Shown: positions 18,833-27,517 of the stretch, piece by piece
Layout of the letters: each line of letters begins with the position of its first letter
How positions within the stretch are numbered: position 1 is the first letter of the stretch
Assembly (NCBI RefSeq): GCF_008801605.1
Contig: NZ_VZPJ01000005.1
Coordinates: 62,001 to 126,000, forward strand
Length of the DNA: 64,000 nucleotides
Source: Pseudomonas brassicacearum subsp. brassicacearum
GTDB taxonomy: Bacteria > Pseudomonadota > Gammaproteobacteria > Pseudomonadales > Pseudomonadaceae
Reading direction: 5' to 3'
Notes under the pieces: model-generated
The model's input: only the letters and a program-made list of their open reading frames with translations
What the model was told of the DNA's origin: nothing
The model's database searches: none
Position numbers and translations under genes: made by a program

Positions 18833-20203
18833 TCAGGCCATCAACTTGTCGCAACGGCGCCACCGACGCCCGGCATCGGTCCAGCCCCCCAGAATGCCGC
18901 GTAACTGCCCGTCGGCTCCATAAAAGGGTACCGACCAATGATAGATTTCCCGCAAGCCGCTGCTGAACATCAATTGCCGGTCGACGAACCGAGACTGGCC
19001 GGTGCGCAATTGCTCCATCACCTCCCCATGGAGCAACTCGGCGGTGGCCGGTGGGAATGCCGCCGAATCTGTCAGCCGCGTGCCCCGCAGCTTTTCGAAG
19101 CGGGTCGCAAACTGGTCCTCGTAGCTTTTGTTGCACATGATCAGGCGCCCTTCCAGATCCCGGATGAAAATCGGGTCGGGAATGGCATCCATCAAGGCCC
19201 GCTGGAGCATCAACTGGTCCTTGAGGATCGCCTCGGCCTTGAGGCGCTGATCGATCTGTATCTGCAGGCGGCGGTTCCATAGCAGGGACAGGAGGCCGAA
19301 CACCACGACCACGACCACGCACCAGTAACCCCAGCGGGACACCCGCTCCCAGATCGATGGCGCCTGGACGGGTGTGATACCGGCCACCCATTTGGAACGC
19401 AGCGCGCGCATGTCCTTGGCCGGGAAGGCTTCCAGCGCTTTATTCAAGATACCCAGCAGCACGGTCAGGTCTTGGCGTACCGCGAGGTAATCGGGTTCCC
19501 ACTTGCCCTCCAGGCCCCTGCCTACTTGCAATTGACCCGCCGGATAGAGATGCACCCCGGTTTCATTTTCGATGGTGGCATAGGCTTCCCGGCTCTCGAC
19601 CAATGCCCGCGCTTCGCCATAGGTCTTGGTCGTGCGCAATTTGATGGCCGGGTAGTCGCGCCTGATCTCCGCTTCCAAGGCATGCCGCGCCGGCAACGCC
19701 AGGACCTTCCCTTCCAGCTGCTCCAGCGAATGGAGGATCGATTCTCCGTCACGGCCAACAAATACCCAGCCCGAGCCACCAAATGCATGGCTGAAACTCA
19801 GGAAATCCCTGCGTTCATCATTCATCGCCAGGAGGGTTGTCATGTCGGCTTCGCTGTTTTCCAGCAGCGTCAGCAACTCGCCGGGGGAGAACGACTCCCG
19901 ATGCACGAACTCAAGGCCCGTCATTTGCGTAATGCGTTGGAGAATGTCGTGGTTCAGACCGCTCCACTGCCCCAGCTCATCCTTGAACAGGTACAACGGA
20001 AACTGCATCGTGGCCACGATGACGCGGGGGTTATCCTTGATCCACTTCAATTCCTGCGCATCCAATACCAGCCGCTCGCCAGGATTGAACGGCGGCGTTT
20101 CGAAAGCCGCCAACTGCGCCGCATCGCCCCCTTGCGCCCAGTACATCAGGGCCAGGCCCATTACCCAGCCCAAGGCTGGCTTGCCTTTGCTAAAAAACGA
20201 CAT
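18833..20203 (-). CDS. BvgS/EvgS-like periplasmic sensor with PAS domain but no histidine kinase
   Basis: A 456-residue membrane protein. Order of parts: signal peptide (to about residue 28), one Venus-flytrap domain of the SBP_bac_3 type (about 40-265, beginning LDAQELKWIKDNPRVIVA), a transmembrane helix (about 285-303, WCVVVVVVFGLLSLLW), a short coiled linker and a PAS domain (MDAIPDPIFIRDLEGRLIM through ILGGWTD). In BvgS-type sensors the PAS is followed by a dimerisation and ATPase domain; here the frame stops 13 residues after GGWTD. None of the three frames in the 184 bases before the DUF3509 start shows an H-box. Of two adjacent ATGs, 20203 has the better spacing from AAGGA. Confidence 0.75.
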   Translation of the reverse strand: MSFFSKGKPALGWVMGLALMYWAQGGDAAQLAAFETPPFNPGERLVLDAQELKWIKDNPRVIVATMQFPLYLFKDELGQWSGLNHDILQRITQMTGLEFVHRESFSPGELLTLLENSEADMTTLLAMNDERRDFLSFSHAFGGSGWVFVGRDGESILHSLEQLEGKVLALPARHALEAEIRRDYPAIKLRTTKTYGEARALVESREAYATIENETGVHLYPAGQLQVGRGLEGKWEPDYLAVRQDLTVLLGILNKALEAFPAKDMRALRSKWVAGITPVQAPSIWERVSRWGYWCVVVVVVFGLLSLLWNRRLQIQIDQRLKAEAILKDQLMLQRALMDAIPDPIFIRDLEGRLIMCNKSYEDQFATRFEKLRGTRLTDSAAFPPATAELLHGEVMEQLRTGQSRFVDRQLMFSSGLREIYHWSVPFYGADGQLRGILGGWTDAGRRWRRCDKLMA

Positions 20204-20270
20204 CTGCATTTCCTTCGAGATGACTCGCCCGTTCCTCCAAGGGCGAAAACCCGACCAGTTTGGCATGCAG

Positions 20271-20300
20271 AAACAAGAAAGCCCGTCAGGAGACGGGCTT
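20271..20300 (-). terminator. Rho-independent terminator of thrC
   Basis: On the minus strand AAGCCCGTC, a four-base loop, GACGGGCTT and then TCTTGTTTC, 24 bases after the thrC stop. Confidence 0.85.
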
Positions 20301-20323
20301 CAAAATGTGACAGGTTTACGCGC

Positions 20324-21733
20324 TCAGAGCGGCTTGCCGCGGTTGCCATGCTGGCTGACAAAGGCCTGCACAGCCTTCAAGTCGTTGGGCAACACGGTGC
20401 AACGCTCATCTCGCTCAAACAAATCAGAAAGATGTGCAGGTAGTTCAAGCGCTTTTCCTACACCGGCTTTCTCCACGGCTTCCGGGAACTTGACCGGGTG
20501 AGCCGTGCCCAGGATCACCATCGGGATGTCCAGGCTACGACGGCACTCACGAGCGGCCCTGACACCGATGGCCGTGTGCGGATCGAGCAACTCACCGCTC
20601 TGCTCGAACACCTCGGCGATGGTTTCGCAAGTCTGCTCATCGTCCACGGCCAGGGAGTCGAACAACTTGCGGGCTTCGGTCCAGCGCTCAGGCTCGACGC
20701 TGAAACCGCCGCCCTGGCGGAAGCTGTCCATCAGGCCGGCAATCGCCGCACCATTGCGACCGTGCAGGTCGAACAGCAGGCGTTCGAAGTTCGACGACAC
20801 CATGATATCCATCGACGGCGACAGGGTGGCGTGCAGGGTTTCCTTGACGTACTGGTTGCCGCTCATGAAGCGGTGCAGGATGTCGTTGCGGTTGGTGGCG
20901 ACGATCAATTGATTGATCGGCAGACCCATGTTGCGCGCCAGGTAGCCGGCGAAGATATCGCCGAAGTTGCCGGTCGGCACCGAGAACGACACGGAGCGGG
21001 CCGGGCCGCCCAATTGCAGGGCCGCGTGGAAGTAATAAACGATCTGGGCCATGATCCGCGCCCAGTTGATCGAGTTCACCGCCACCAGCCGCGTGCCCTT
21101 GAGGAAGCTCTGGTCGGCGAAACTGGCCTTGACCATTTCCTGGCAGTCATCGAAGTTGCCTTCGATGGCGATGTTGTGGATGTTATCGCCGAAAATCGTC
21201 GTCATCTGCCGACGTTGCACTTCCGAAACCCGGTTGTGCGGGTGCAGGATGAAAATGTCGACGTTCTCGCAATGCTTGCAGCCTTCGATGGCCGCCGAAC
21301 CGGTGTCGCCAGAAGTGGCACCGACGATCACCACACGCTCGCCACGCTTTTGCAGCACGTAGTCCAGCAGGCGACCGAGCAATTGCAGGGCGAAGTCCTT
21401 GAACGCCAGGGTGGGGCCGTGGAACAGCTCCATGACCCATTCGTTACCGTTGAGCTGACGCAGCGGTGCGATGGCGTTGTGGGAAAAGGCGCCATAGGTC
21501 TCTTCGAGGATTTTCTTGAAATCGGCGTCCGGGATGCTGCCGGTGACGAACGGGCGCATGACCCGGAACGCCAGCTCGTGATACGGCAGGCCGGCCCAGG
21601 AAGCGATTTCTTCCTGGGTGAAGCGCGGCAGGTTTTCCGGCACATAGAGACCGCCGTCCGTGGCCAGGCCGGCCAGGAGGACATCTTCGAAATTCAGGGC
21701 CGGTGCCTGGCCGCGGGTGCTGATATAGCGCAT
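20324..21733 (-). CDS. thrC: Threonine synthase
   Basis: A 469-residue PLP enzyme of the long threonine-synthase class. It starts MRYISTRGQAPALNFEDVL and has the PLP-lysine motif HGPTLAFKDFALQLLG, the phosphate-binding GATSGDTGSAAIEG and SVPTGNFGDIFAGY. It converts O-phosphohomoserine to threonine in the cytoplasm. It lies 105 bases after hom, its pathway partner, in the same direction and ends at a terminator. The ATG at 21731-21733 is the family start. Confidence 0.96.
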   Translation of the reverse strand: MRYISTRGQAPALNFEDVLLAGLATDGGLYVPENLPRFTQEEIASWAGLPYHELAFRVMRPFVTGSIPDADFKKILEETYGAFSHNAIAPLRQLNGNEWVMELFHGPTLAFKDFALQLLGRLLDYVLQKRGERVVIVGATSGDTGSAAIEGCKHCENVDIFILHPHNRVSEVQRRQMTTIFGDNIHNIAIEGNFDDCQEMVKASFADQSFLKGTRLVAVNSINWARIMAQIVYYFHAALQLGGPARSVSFSVPTGNFGDIFAGYLARNMGLPINQLIVATNRNDILHRFMSGNQYVKETLHATLSPSMDIMVSSNFERLLFDLHGRNGAAIAGLMDSFRQGGGFSVEPERWTEARKLFDSLAVDDEQTCETIAEVFEQSGELLDPHTAIGVRAARECRRSLDIPMVILGTAHPVKFPEAVEKAGVGKALELPAHLSDLFERDERCTVLPNDLKAVQAFVSQHGNRGKPL

Positions 21734-21838
21734 GGGGCAAACCTTCGGTTTGGGCTTCAAGCGTTGAAGCTGCAGGCGACACACTCAAAGGCAAGTTTGC
21801 CTTCGTTCGCAGCCTGCAACTTACCGCTTGCCGCTAAA

Positions 21839-23143
21839 TTAATTCAAATGTTCGACGCGGATACGGACCACCGGGCCAACGACACCCTGGAGCGCTTCCA
21901 GCGCCGCAATCGCGTCGTTGATGCGCTGCTCGACCACACGGTGGGTCAGCAGGATCATCGGCACCAGGCCGTCGTGTTCCTCGACTTCCTTCTGCATGAT
22001 CGACTCGATGTTGATGCCGCGTTCCGAAAGGATACTCGCCACTTGGGCCAGCACACCTGGATGGTCCTTGGCCTGGATGCGCAGGTAGTAGGAGCTTTCG
22101 CATGCCTCGATCGGAAGAATCGGGTGAGCCGACAGCGAGTCTGGCTGGAAGGCCAGGTGTGGCACACGGTTTTCCGGGTCCGAGGTCATGGCGCGAACCA
22201 CGTCCACCAGGTCGGCGATCACCGAGGAGGCCGTCGGCTCCATGCCCGCACCGGCGCCGTAGAACAGCGTCGAGCCGGAGGCGTCGCCGTTGACCATCAC
22301 CGCGTTCATCACGCCGTTGACGTTGGCGATCAGGCGATCGGCCGGGATCAAGGTCGGGTGCACGCGCAGCTCGATGCCGTTGGCGGTGCTGCGCGCCACG
22401 CCCAGGTGCTTGATGCGATAGCCCAAGGCTTCGGCGTAGTTCACGTCAGCGGTGGTCAGCTTGGTGATGCCTTCGGTGTAGGCCTTGTCGAACTGCAACG
22501 GAATGCCGAACGCAATGGAGGCCAGGATCGTCAGCTTGTGCGCTGCGTCGATGCCTTCCACGTCGAACGTCGGATCAGCCTCTGCGTAGCCCAGGGCCTG
22601 GGCTTCGGCGAGCACGTCTTCGAAGGTGCGACCCTTCTCGCGCATCTCGGTGAGGATGAAGTTACCGGTGCCGTTGATGATCCCCGCGACCCAGTTGATG
22701 CGGTTGGCCGACAGGCCTTCGCGGATCGCCTTGATCACCGGGATGCCACCGGCCACGGCGGCTTCGAAAGCCACGATCACGCCCTTCTCGCGGGCCTTGG
22801 CGAAAATTTCATTACCGTGAACAGCGATAAGCGCCTTGTTCGCGGTGACCACATGCTTGCCATTCTCGATGGCCTTGAGTACCAGCTCACGGGCAACGGT
22901 GTAGCCGCCGACCAGCTCTATGACGATGTCGATCTCAGGGTTCGTGGCCACTTCGAAGACATCGTTGGTAATCGCAATACCGGTCGTCTGGAACTGAGGC
23001 TTTGGCGTGCGCATGGCAATTTGTGCCACTTCGATCCCACGCCCGGCACGACGAGCAATTTCCTCGGCGTTGCGCTGAAGTACGTTGAAGGTGCCGCCAC
23101 CGACGGTACCTAACCCACAGATGCCTACTTTGACCGGATTCAC
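21839..23143 (-). CDS. hom: Homoserine dehydrogenase
   Basis: A 434-residue enzyme. It has an N-terminal Rossmann motif (VKVGICGLGTVGGGTFNVL), a catalytic core with KALIAVHGNEIF and AAVAGGIPVIKAIREGL, and a C-terminal ACT domain (about 350-434, YYLRIQAKDHPGVLAQVASI) for threonine feedback. The start is a GTG at 23141-23143 preceded by GGGGAG. It reduces aspartate semialdehyde to homoserine and heads the hom-thrC pair. Confidence 0.95.
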   Translation of the reverse strand: MNPVKVGICGLGTVGGGTFNVLQRNAEEIARRAGRGIEVAQIAMRTPKPQFQTTGIAITNDVFEVATNPEIDIVIELVGGYTVARELVLKAIENGKHVVTANKALIAVHGNEIFAKAREKGVIVAFEAAVAGGIPVIKAIREGLSANRINWVAGIINGTGNFILTEMREKGRTFEDVLAEAQALGYAEADPTFDVEGIDAAHKLTILASIAFGIPLQFDKAYTEGITKLTTADVNYAEALGYRIKHLGVARSTANGIELRVHPTLIPADRLIANVNGVMNAVMVNGDASGSTLFYGAGAGMEPTASSVIADLVDVVRAMTSDPENRVPHLAFQPDSLSAHPILPIEACESSYYLRIQAKDHPGVLAQVASILSERGINIESIMQKEVEEHDGLVPMILLTHRVVEQRINDAIAALEALQGVVGPVVRIRVEHLN

Positions 23144-23160
23144 TCTTGACTCCCCATGAA

Positions 23161-23182
23161 ACGGCCGACGCAAGGTCGGCCG
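23161..23182 (-). terminator. Hairpin between dsbC and hom, possible terminator or attenuation site
   Basis: Arms ACGGCCGAC and GTCGGCCGT with a short loop, 93 bases past the dsbC stop and 18 bases before the hom start. It is followed by only a short T run on the minus strand, so termination would be weak. Confidence 0.4.
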
Positions 23183-23275
23183 TGAAATACAGCCGCGCAG
23201 CAACGCGACTTTGTGTTTAACGGCCCGACGAAGGTTTTCGCCGAGCCGTGATCTTCAGAAGCGGATCGCCCATGA

Positions 23276-24007
23276 TCATTTTGCGCCCAGGGCCAGTTTG
23301 GCGACTTGTGGCGCCGGCTGGTAGCCCGGAATCACCTGGCCGTCAGCCAAAACGATGGCCGGCGTGCCGTTCACTCCAATGGACTGGCCAAGGGCGAACT
23401 GCTTGGAAACCGGGTTCTCGCACTTGGCGGCCTTGATTTCCTTGCCATCGACCATCTTGTCCATGGCCGCTTTCTTGTCCTTGGAGCACCAGACCGCCTG
23501 CAACTGCTCATCGCCCGGCGAGCCCAGGCCCTGGCGCGGGAACGCAACATAGCGCACTTCGATGCCGCGCTTGTTCAGCTCCGGCACTTCGGCGTGCAGC
23601 TTGTGGCAATACGGGCAGGTGGTGTCAGTGAACACGGTGATGTGCGACTTGGTTTCGCCAATCGCCGGATAGACCACGGTTTCAGCGACTGGAATGCCGT
23701 TGATCAACTTGGAAATGCCCTGGCGCTCGGTCATCTCGGTGAGATTGACCGGCTTGCCGTCCTTGAGCTCGAACAGGTTGCCCTGGACGATGTACTGACC
23801 GTCGGCGCTGGCGTAAAGCACGCGGCTGCCCTTGAGCTTGATCTCATACAGGCCGGCCATGGGACTGGCCGAGATGGTTTCGATCGGCACTTCGAGCTGA
23901 AGGTTTTCCAGGCTCTTGCGGATAGCCTTGTCGGCCGCGTCGTCGGCGATGGCAAAGGTACTGGCCAGCGCAATGGCGGCGGCGGTGAACATCTGGATCA
24001 AACGCAT
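23276..24007 (-). CDS. dsbC: Thiol:disulfide interchange protein DsbC
   Basis: A 243-residue periplasmic disulfide isomerase. A signal peptide ends near FAIA-DD (residue 21), followed by the N-terminal dimerisation domain and a thioredoxin-like domain with the active site TTCPYCHKLH. A second Cys pair (VWCSKD and AKCENP) is the structural disulfide of the family. It corrects wrong disulfides in exported proteins. The order xerD-dsbC-hom-thrC is the usual Pseudomonas arrangement. Confidence 0.96.
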   Translation of the reverse strand: MRLIQMFTAAAIALASTFAIADDAADKAIRKSLENLQLEVPIETISASPMAGLYEIKLKGSRVLYASADGQYIVQGNLFELKDGKPVNLTEMTERQGISKLINGIPVAETVVYPAIGETKSHITVFTDTTCPYCHKLHAEVPELNKRGIEVRYVAFPRQGLGSPGDEQLQAVWCSKDKKAAMDKMVDGKEIKAAKCENPVSKQFALGQSIGVNGTPAIVLADGQVIPGYQPAPQVAKLALGAK

Positions 24008-24163
24008 GGGGACTCCTGAGGCGAACAAATGAGACGGGAAACGCCGACCCGCAGATTCGGGTTCCAACCGCCCACTGTGCAAACCGGGAAAGCCTACCAC
24101 ATAAGGCCCGCGTGACCGAATGCCGCTGATGCAAGACGCTTTGAAGATTGATGCAGGCTTTTC

Positions 24164-24280
24164 TGTGGGAGCTGTCCTGTGGGAGCAAGGCTTGCCCGCG
24201 ATGGCCGCGCCGCGGTGTAACAACTACACCGCGTTATCGTTCATCGCGGGCAAGCCTTGCTCCCACAAGCTCGCTCCCAC
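24164..24280. repeat. REP/BIME cluster with an extra half-site at each end
   Basis: A facing pair of the GTGGGAGCAAGGCTTGCCCGCG type (about 24179-24262). It is extended by a truncated half-site on the left (GTGGGAGCT) and a CGCTCCCAC half-site on the right. It fills the gap between xerD and dsbC. Confidence 0.85.
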
Positions 24281-24292
24281 AGGGGATTTCAT

Positions 24293-25189
24293 TCAACCGC
24301 GAGGGTGGTGTTTGGCATGCAGGTCCTGCAGCCGTGCCCGGGCGACGTGGGTGTAGATCTGGGTGGTGGAGAGGTCGCTGTGGCCGAGCAGCATCTGTAC
24401 CACCCGCAGGTCGGCGCCGTGGTTGAGCAGGTGCGTGGCGAAGGCATGGCGCAGGGTGTGGGGCGAGAGGGATTTGTTGATCCCGGCCACCTTGGCCTGG
24501 TGCTTGATCCGGTGCCAAAAGGTCTGGCGGGTCATCTGCTCGCCGCGCAGGCTGGGGAACAGCACGTCGCTGGGGCGCCCGCCCAGCAGTTCGTGGCGGG
24601 CATCGCGCATGTAGCGCTCGACCCAGACGATCGCTTCCTCACCCATCGGCACCAGGCGCTCCTTGCTGCCTTTGCCCATCACACGCAGCACGCCCTGGCG
24701 CAGGTTGACCTGCTCCAGCGTCAAGCTGATCAACTCGGTGACCCGCAGGCCGCAAGCGTACAAGACTTCCAGCATGGCCCGGTCGCGCTGACCGATGGCT
24801 TCGCTGAGGTCGGGTGCCGCCAGCAGCGCTTCCACATCGGCTTCCGAGAGGGACTTGGGCAATGGACGCCCCAATTGCGGCATTTCCACGCGCAAGGTCG
24901 GGTCCACCGCGATCAGCTTTTCCCGCAGCAAATAGCGATAGAACCCACGCAGGCCGGAGAGAAACCGAGCCGTCGAGCGCGGTTTGTAGTTCTGCTCCAG
25001 GCGCCACGCCAAGTGATCGAGGATCAGCTCCCGGCCGGCATTGATCAGTTCCAGGTGGTTTTCCTGCAGCCAACCGTTGAACAGCGCCAGGTCACTGCGA
25101 TAGGCATCGCGGGTGTTATCGGACAGGCCCTTCTCCAGCCACAGGGCGTCGAGAAACTGGTCTATCAGCGGATGATCGATGGCTGGCAT
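24293..25189 (-). CDS. xerD: Tyrosine recombinase XerD
   Basis: A 298-residue recombinase, the E. coli XerD length. It has the N-terminal core-binding domain (LIDQFLDALWLEKGLSDNT) and a catalytic domain with all family residues: CGLRVTELISL (Arg), HTLRHAFATHLL (His-x-x-Arg), LGHSDLSTTQIYTH (His and the nucleophilic Tyr). It resolves chromosome dimers at dif with XerC. It is a core gene, not a mobile integrase, as shown by its dsbC-hom neighbours. Confidence 0.96.
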   Translation of the reverse strand: MPAIDHPLIDQFLDALWLEKGLSDNTRDAYRSDLALFNGWLQENHLELINAGRELILDHLAWRLEQNYKPRSTARFLSGLRGFYRYLLREKLIAVDPTLRVEMPQLGRPLPKSLSEADVEALLAAPDLSEAIGQRDRAMLEVLYACGLRVTELISLTLEQVNLRQGVLRVMGKGSKERLVPMGEEAIVWVERYMRDARHELLGGRPSDVLFPSLRGEQMTRQTFWHRIKHQAKVAGINKSLSPHTLRHAFATHLLNHGADLRVVQMLLGHSDLSTTQIYTHVARARLQDLHAKHHPRG

Positions 25190-25276
25190 AAAAACTCTTG
25201 AAGGATGCGGGCACACACAGCATCAAAATGGCAAATGAAGCTATGCAGGGTGCTCAAAGAGCAAATCGCAGGCAAC

Positions 25277-25305
25277 AAAAAAGCAGCCCGCAGGCTGCTT
25301 TTTTT
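25277..25305 (-). terminator. Rho-independent terminator of the rpsP-rplS operon
   Basis: AAGCAGCC/GGCTGCTT hairpin, with an A tract on one side and T tract on the other. On the minus strand it lies 17 bases past the rplS stop; the A/T symmetry means it may also work towards the right. Confidence 0.85.
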
Positions 25306-25321
25306 GCATCGGAAGCTGGAC

Positions 25322-25672
25322 TTAAGCCAGTTTTTCCTTGATGCGAGCTGCTTTACCCGACAGGTCACGCAGGTAGTACAGCTTGGCTTTACGTACGTCA
25401 CCGCGACGCTTGACAGCCATGCTGTCGATTTGCGGGCTGTAGGTCTGGAAAGTACGCTCTACGCCAACACCGTTGGAGATTTTACGAACGGTGAATGCAC
25501 TGTTCACGCCACGGTTACGCTTGGCGATAACGACGCCTTCGAACGCTTGCAGACGGGAACGGTCGCCTTCCTTCACTTTCACCTGAACGACAATGGTGTC
25601 GCCTGGGGCAAAGGTAGGGATTTCTTTGGTCATCTGCTCTGCTTCGAGTGCAAGGATGATTTTGTTAGTCAT
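25322..25672 (-). CDS. rplS: Large subunit ribosomal protein L19
   Basis: A 116-residue L19 with the family core [33 protein letters not shown] and [17 protein letters not shown]. It sits at the 30S-50S interface. It is the last gene of rpsP-rimM-trmD-rplS, 45 bases after trmD, and is followed by a strong terminator. Confidence 0.98.
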
Positions 25673-25717
25673 GCTGTGCTCCTAAGGCAAGTCGTCGGAC
25701 TCACCATCGATACGTTG

Positions 25718-26470
25718 TTAACTATCGTCCCGCTCGCGGATGTATTCCTCGAGCAGCTTCTTCTCTTCTCCAGAAAGCGAGCGGCTTTCCAGAAGATCGG
25801 CGCGTCGTTCATAGGTCCGACCAAGGGACTGCTGTAAACGCCAACGCCGGATGTGCGCGTGGTTGCCACTTAGCAACACGTCGGGAACACGCTGATCCGC
25901 ATACACCTCCGGTCGGGTGTAGTGCGGGCAATCCAGCAGACCATCCGTAAAGGAATCTTCCTCAGCGGAATCTGCATGCCCTAAAGCTCCAGGCAGCAGT
26001 CGTGTAACCGCATCGATCAGGACCATCGCCGGCAGCTCGCCGCCAGACAGTACATAGTCGCCAATCGACCACTCTTCATCGACATGAGCTTCAATGAAAC
26101 GCTCGTCAATGCCTTCATAACGGCCGGCAATCAGGATCAATGCATCCGAATTCGCCAGCTCGCGTACCGCCGACTGAGTCAGTTGGCGGCCTTGGGGCGA
26201 CAGGTAGATCACCTTCGCACCCTCCCCGGCTGCCGTCCTGGCCTGAACCAGCGCATCTTCCAGGGGCTTGATCTTCATCACCATGCCCGGACCACCGCCA
26301 AACGGGCGATCGTCCACAGTGTGATGTCGATCCGTGGTGTAGTCCCGCGGATTCCAACAGGTGAGCTGCAACAGCTCCTGTTTCACCGCGCGGCTGGTTA
26401 TGCCGTACTCGCTGATGGCGGAAAACATCTCGGGAAACAATGTGATGACTTCAACGCGCAAGTTAGCCAC
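25718..26470 (-). CDS. trmD: tRNA (guanine-N1)-methyltransferase TrmD
   Basis: A 250-residue SPOUT methyltransferase. It starts at a GTG (26468-26470) two bases after the rimM stop, giving [17 protein letters not shown]. Knot-region motifs are [22 protein letters not shown] and [13 protein letters not shown]. It makes m1G37 in tRNA, which prevents +1 frameshifting. The tight spacing to rimM implies translational coupling. Confidence 0.97.
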   Translation of the reverse strand: MANLRVEVITLFPEMFSAISEYGITSRAVKQELLQLTCWNPRDYTTDRHHTVDDRPFGGGPGMVMKIKPLEDALVQARTAAGEGAKVIYLSPQGRQLTQSAVRELANSDALILIAGRYEGIDERFIEAHVDEEWSIGDYVLSGGELPAMVLIDAVTRLLPGALGHADSAEEDSFTDGLLDCPHYTRPEVYADQRVPDVLLSGNHAHIRRWRLQQSLGRTYERRADLLESRSLSGEEKKLLEEYIRERDDS

Positions 26471-26472
26471 GT

Positions 26473-27009
26473 TTAGAAATCCGCATCCCATTCCACCTTC
26501 ATCTCGCCTGCGGCAAGGTCGACGGCCAACACGCATTGCTCGGTATAGGGCAACAGGCGTTCGCGATCATCCAGGCTGCCGACGCAAGGCTTGACCACCA
26601 TGACATCGTTCGAACCGGTCTCGAGCAGGTGATCGATTTTCCCGAGCAATTGCCCGAGGTGGTCGATGACCTTCAGACCCACCAGCTGGTACCAGTAGTA
26701 CTCGCCGTCGGTCAGTTCAGGGAACAGGTTGCGCGGCACGCAGATCTCATAACCGGCCAGAAGACGCGCTTCTTCACGATCATCGAGATCCTTGAGCTTC
26801 GCGACCAGGAACTTGTCGTTCCCGCGTCCGCTGACCAGCTCCACCTGTTTCACGCTACCTTCGCGCTTGAGCGTCCAGGTTTTGTAGTCCAACAGGTTCT
26901 TGATCGGATCAGTAAAGGAATACACCTTCACTTCGCCGCGAACGCCATGTACAGAGTAGATCTTGCCGACAACGATCAAATCATCAGCATCTTTTGGCGT
27001 CGCGTTCAT
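26473..27009 (-). CDS. rimM: Ribosome maturation factor RimM
   Basis: A 178-residue protein with the RimM N-terminal barrel ([19 protein letters not shown]) and C-terminal PRC barrel ([13 protein letters not shown] and [10 protein letters not shown]). It binds S19 and assists 30S head maturation and 16S processing. It starts five bases after the rpsP stop. Confidence 0.97.
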   Translation of the reverse strand: MNATPKDADDLIVVGKIYSVHGVRGEVKVYSFTDPIKNLLDYKTWTLKREGSVKQVELVSGRGNDKFLVAKLKDLDDREEARLLAGYEICVPRNLFPELTDGEYYWYQLVGLKVIDHLGQLLGKIDHLLETGSNDVMVVKPCVGSLDDRERLLPYTEQCVLAVDLAAGEMKVEWDADF

Positions 27010-27014
27010 ATTGC

Positions 27015-27266
27015 TCAGGCCGCAGCCTTAGCCGATTCCTTCAACAACTGAGCAACGCGCTCAGAAGGTTGTGCACCAACGCTCAGCCAGTAGGCTACGC
27101 GCTCTTGGTTCACGGACAGACGTACTTCCTGACCACGGGCAACAGGGTTGAAGAAACCAACCTGTTCCTTGTGGGAACCGTCACGCGGGTTGCGGCTGTC
27201 GGTTACGGTCAGGTGGTAAAACGGGCGCTTTTTGGAGCCGCCAAGGGCAAGACGGATTGTTAGCAT
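27015..27266 (-). CDS. rpsP: Small subunit ribosomal protein S16
   Basis: An 83-residue S16 with [19 protein letters not shown] and [10 protein letters not shown]. It is the first gene of the operon; a recognisable sigma-70 promoter lies about 75-100 bases upstream. Confidence 0.98.
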   Translation of the reverse strand: MLTIRLALGGSKKRPFYHLTVTDSRNPRDGSHKEQVGFFNPVARGQEVRLSVNQERVAYWLSVGAQPSERVAQLLKESAKAAA

Positions 27267-27338
27267 GTGAACATCGTTCCTGTAGTCGGTGCTGCAAATC
27301 TAAATGCACAGCGGGCATAGGTGCCCGAAAGGCCGCAT

Positions 27339-27366
27339 ATTCTAAGGAATATCCGGACTTTTGCAA
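27339..27366 (-). promoter_or_regulatory. Sigma-70 promoter of the rpsP-rimM-trmD-rplS operon
   Basis: On the minus strand the -35 is TTGCAA (27361-27366), followed by a 16-base spacer and -10 TAGAAT (27339-27344). The predicted start lies about 65 bases before the rpsP ATG. Confidence 0.65.
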
Positions 27367-27517
27367 ATGTCTTTTTCCGGCGCCTGGCGCCATGCGATCA
27401 AGATTTGCCATAGAGCCGTCATGAAAAACGGCAAGTCAGCTCCCGCGTAGCGCGGGTTTGCTGGAGATCCCCGCATCCGTGCGGGGCAACGCCGACATGA
27501 CAGCCGGCGCAGATTCT

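Noticed and set aside
20498..23113. An 871-codon open frame on the plus strand
   Set aside because: It is antisense to thrC and hom, crosses both genes and the gap between them, and its translation has no domain; high GC in third positions creates such shadows.
24293..25189. Integrase of a mobile element
   Set aside because: The tyrosine recombinase is chromosomal XerD by length, motifs and its dsbC-hom-thrC neighbours.
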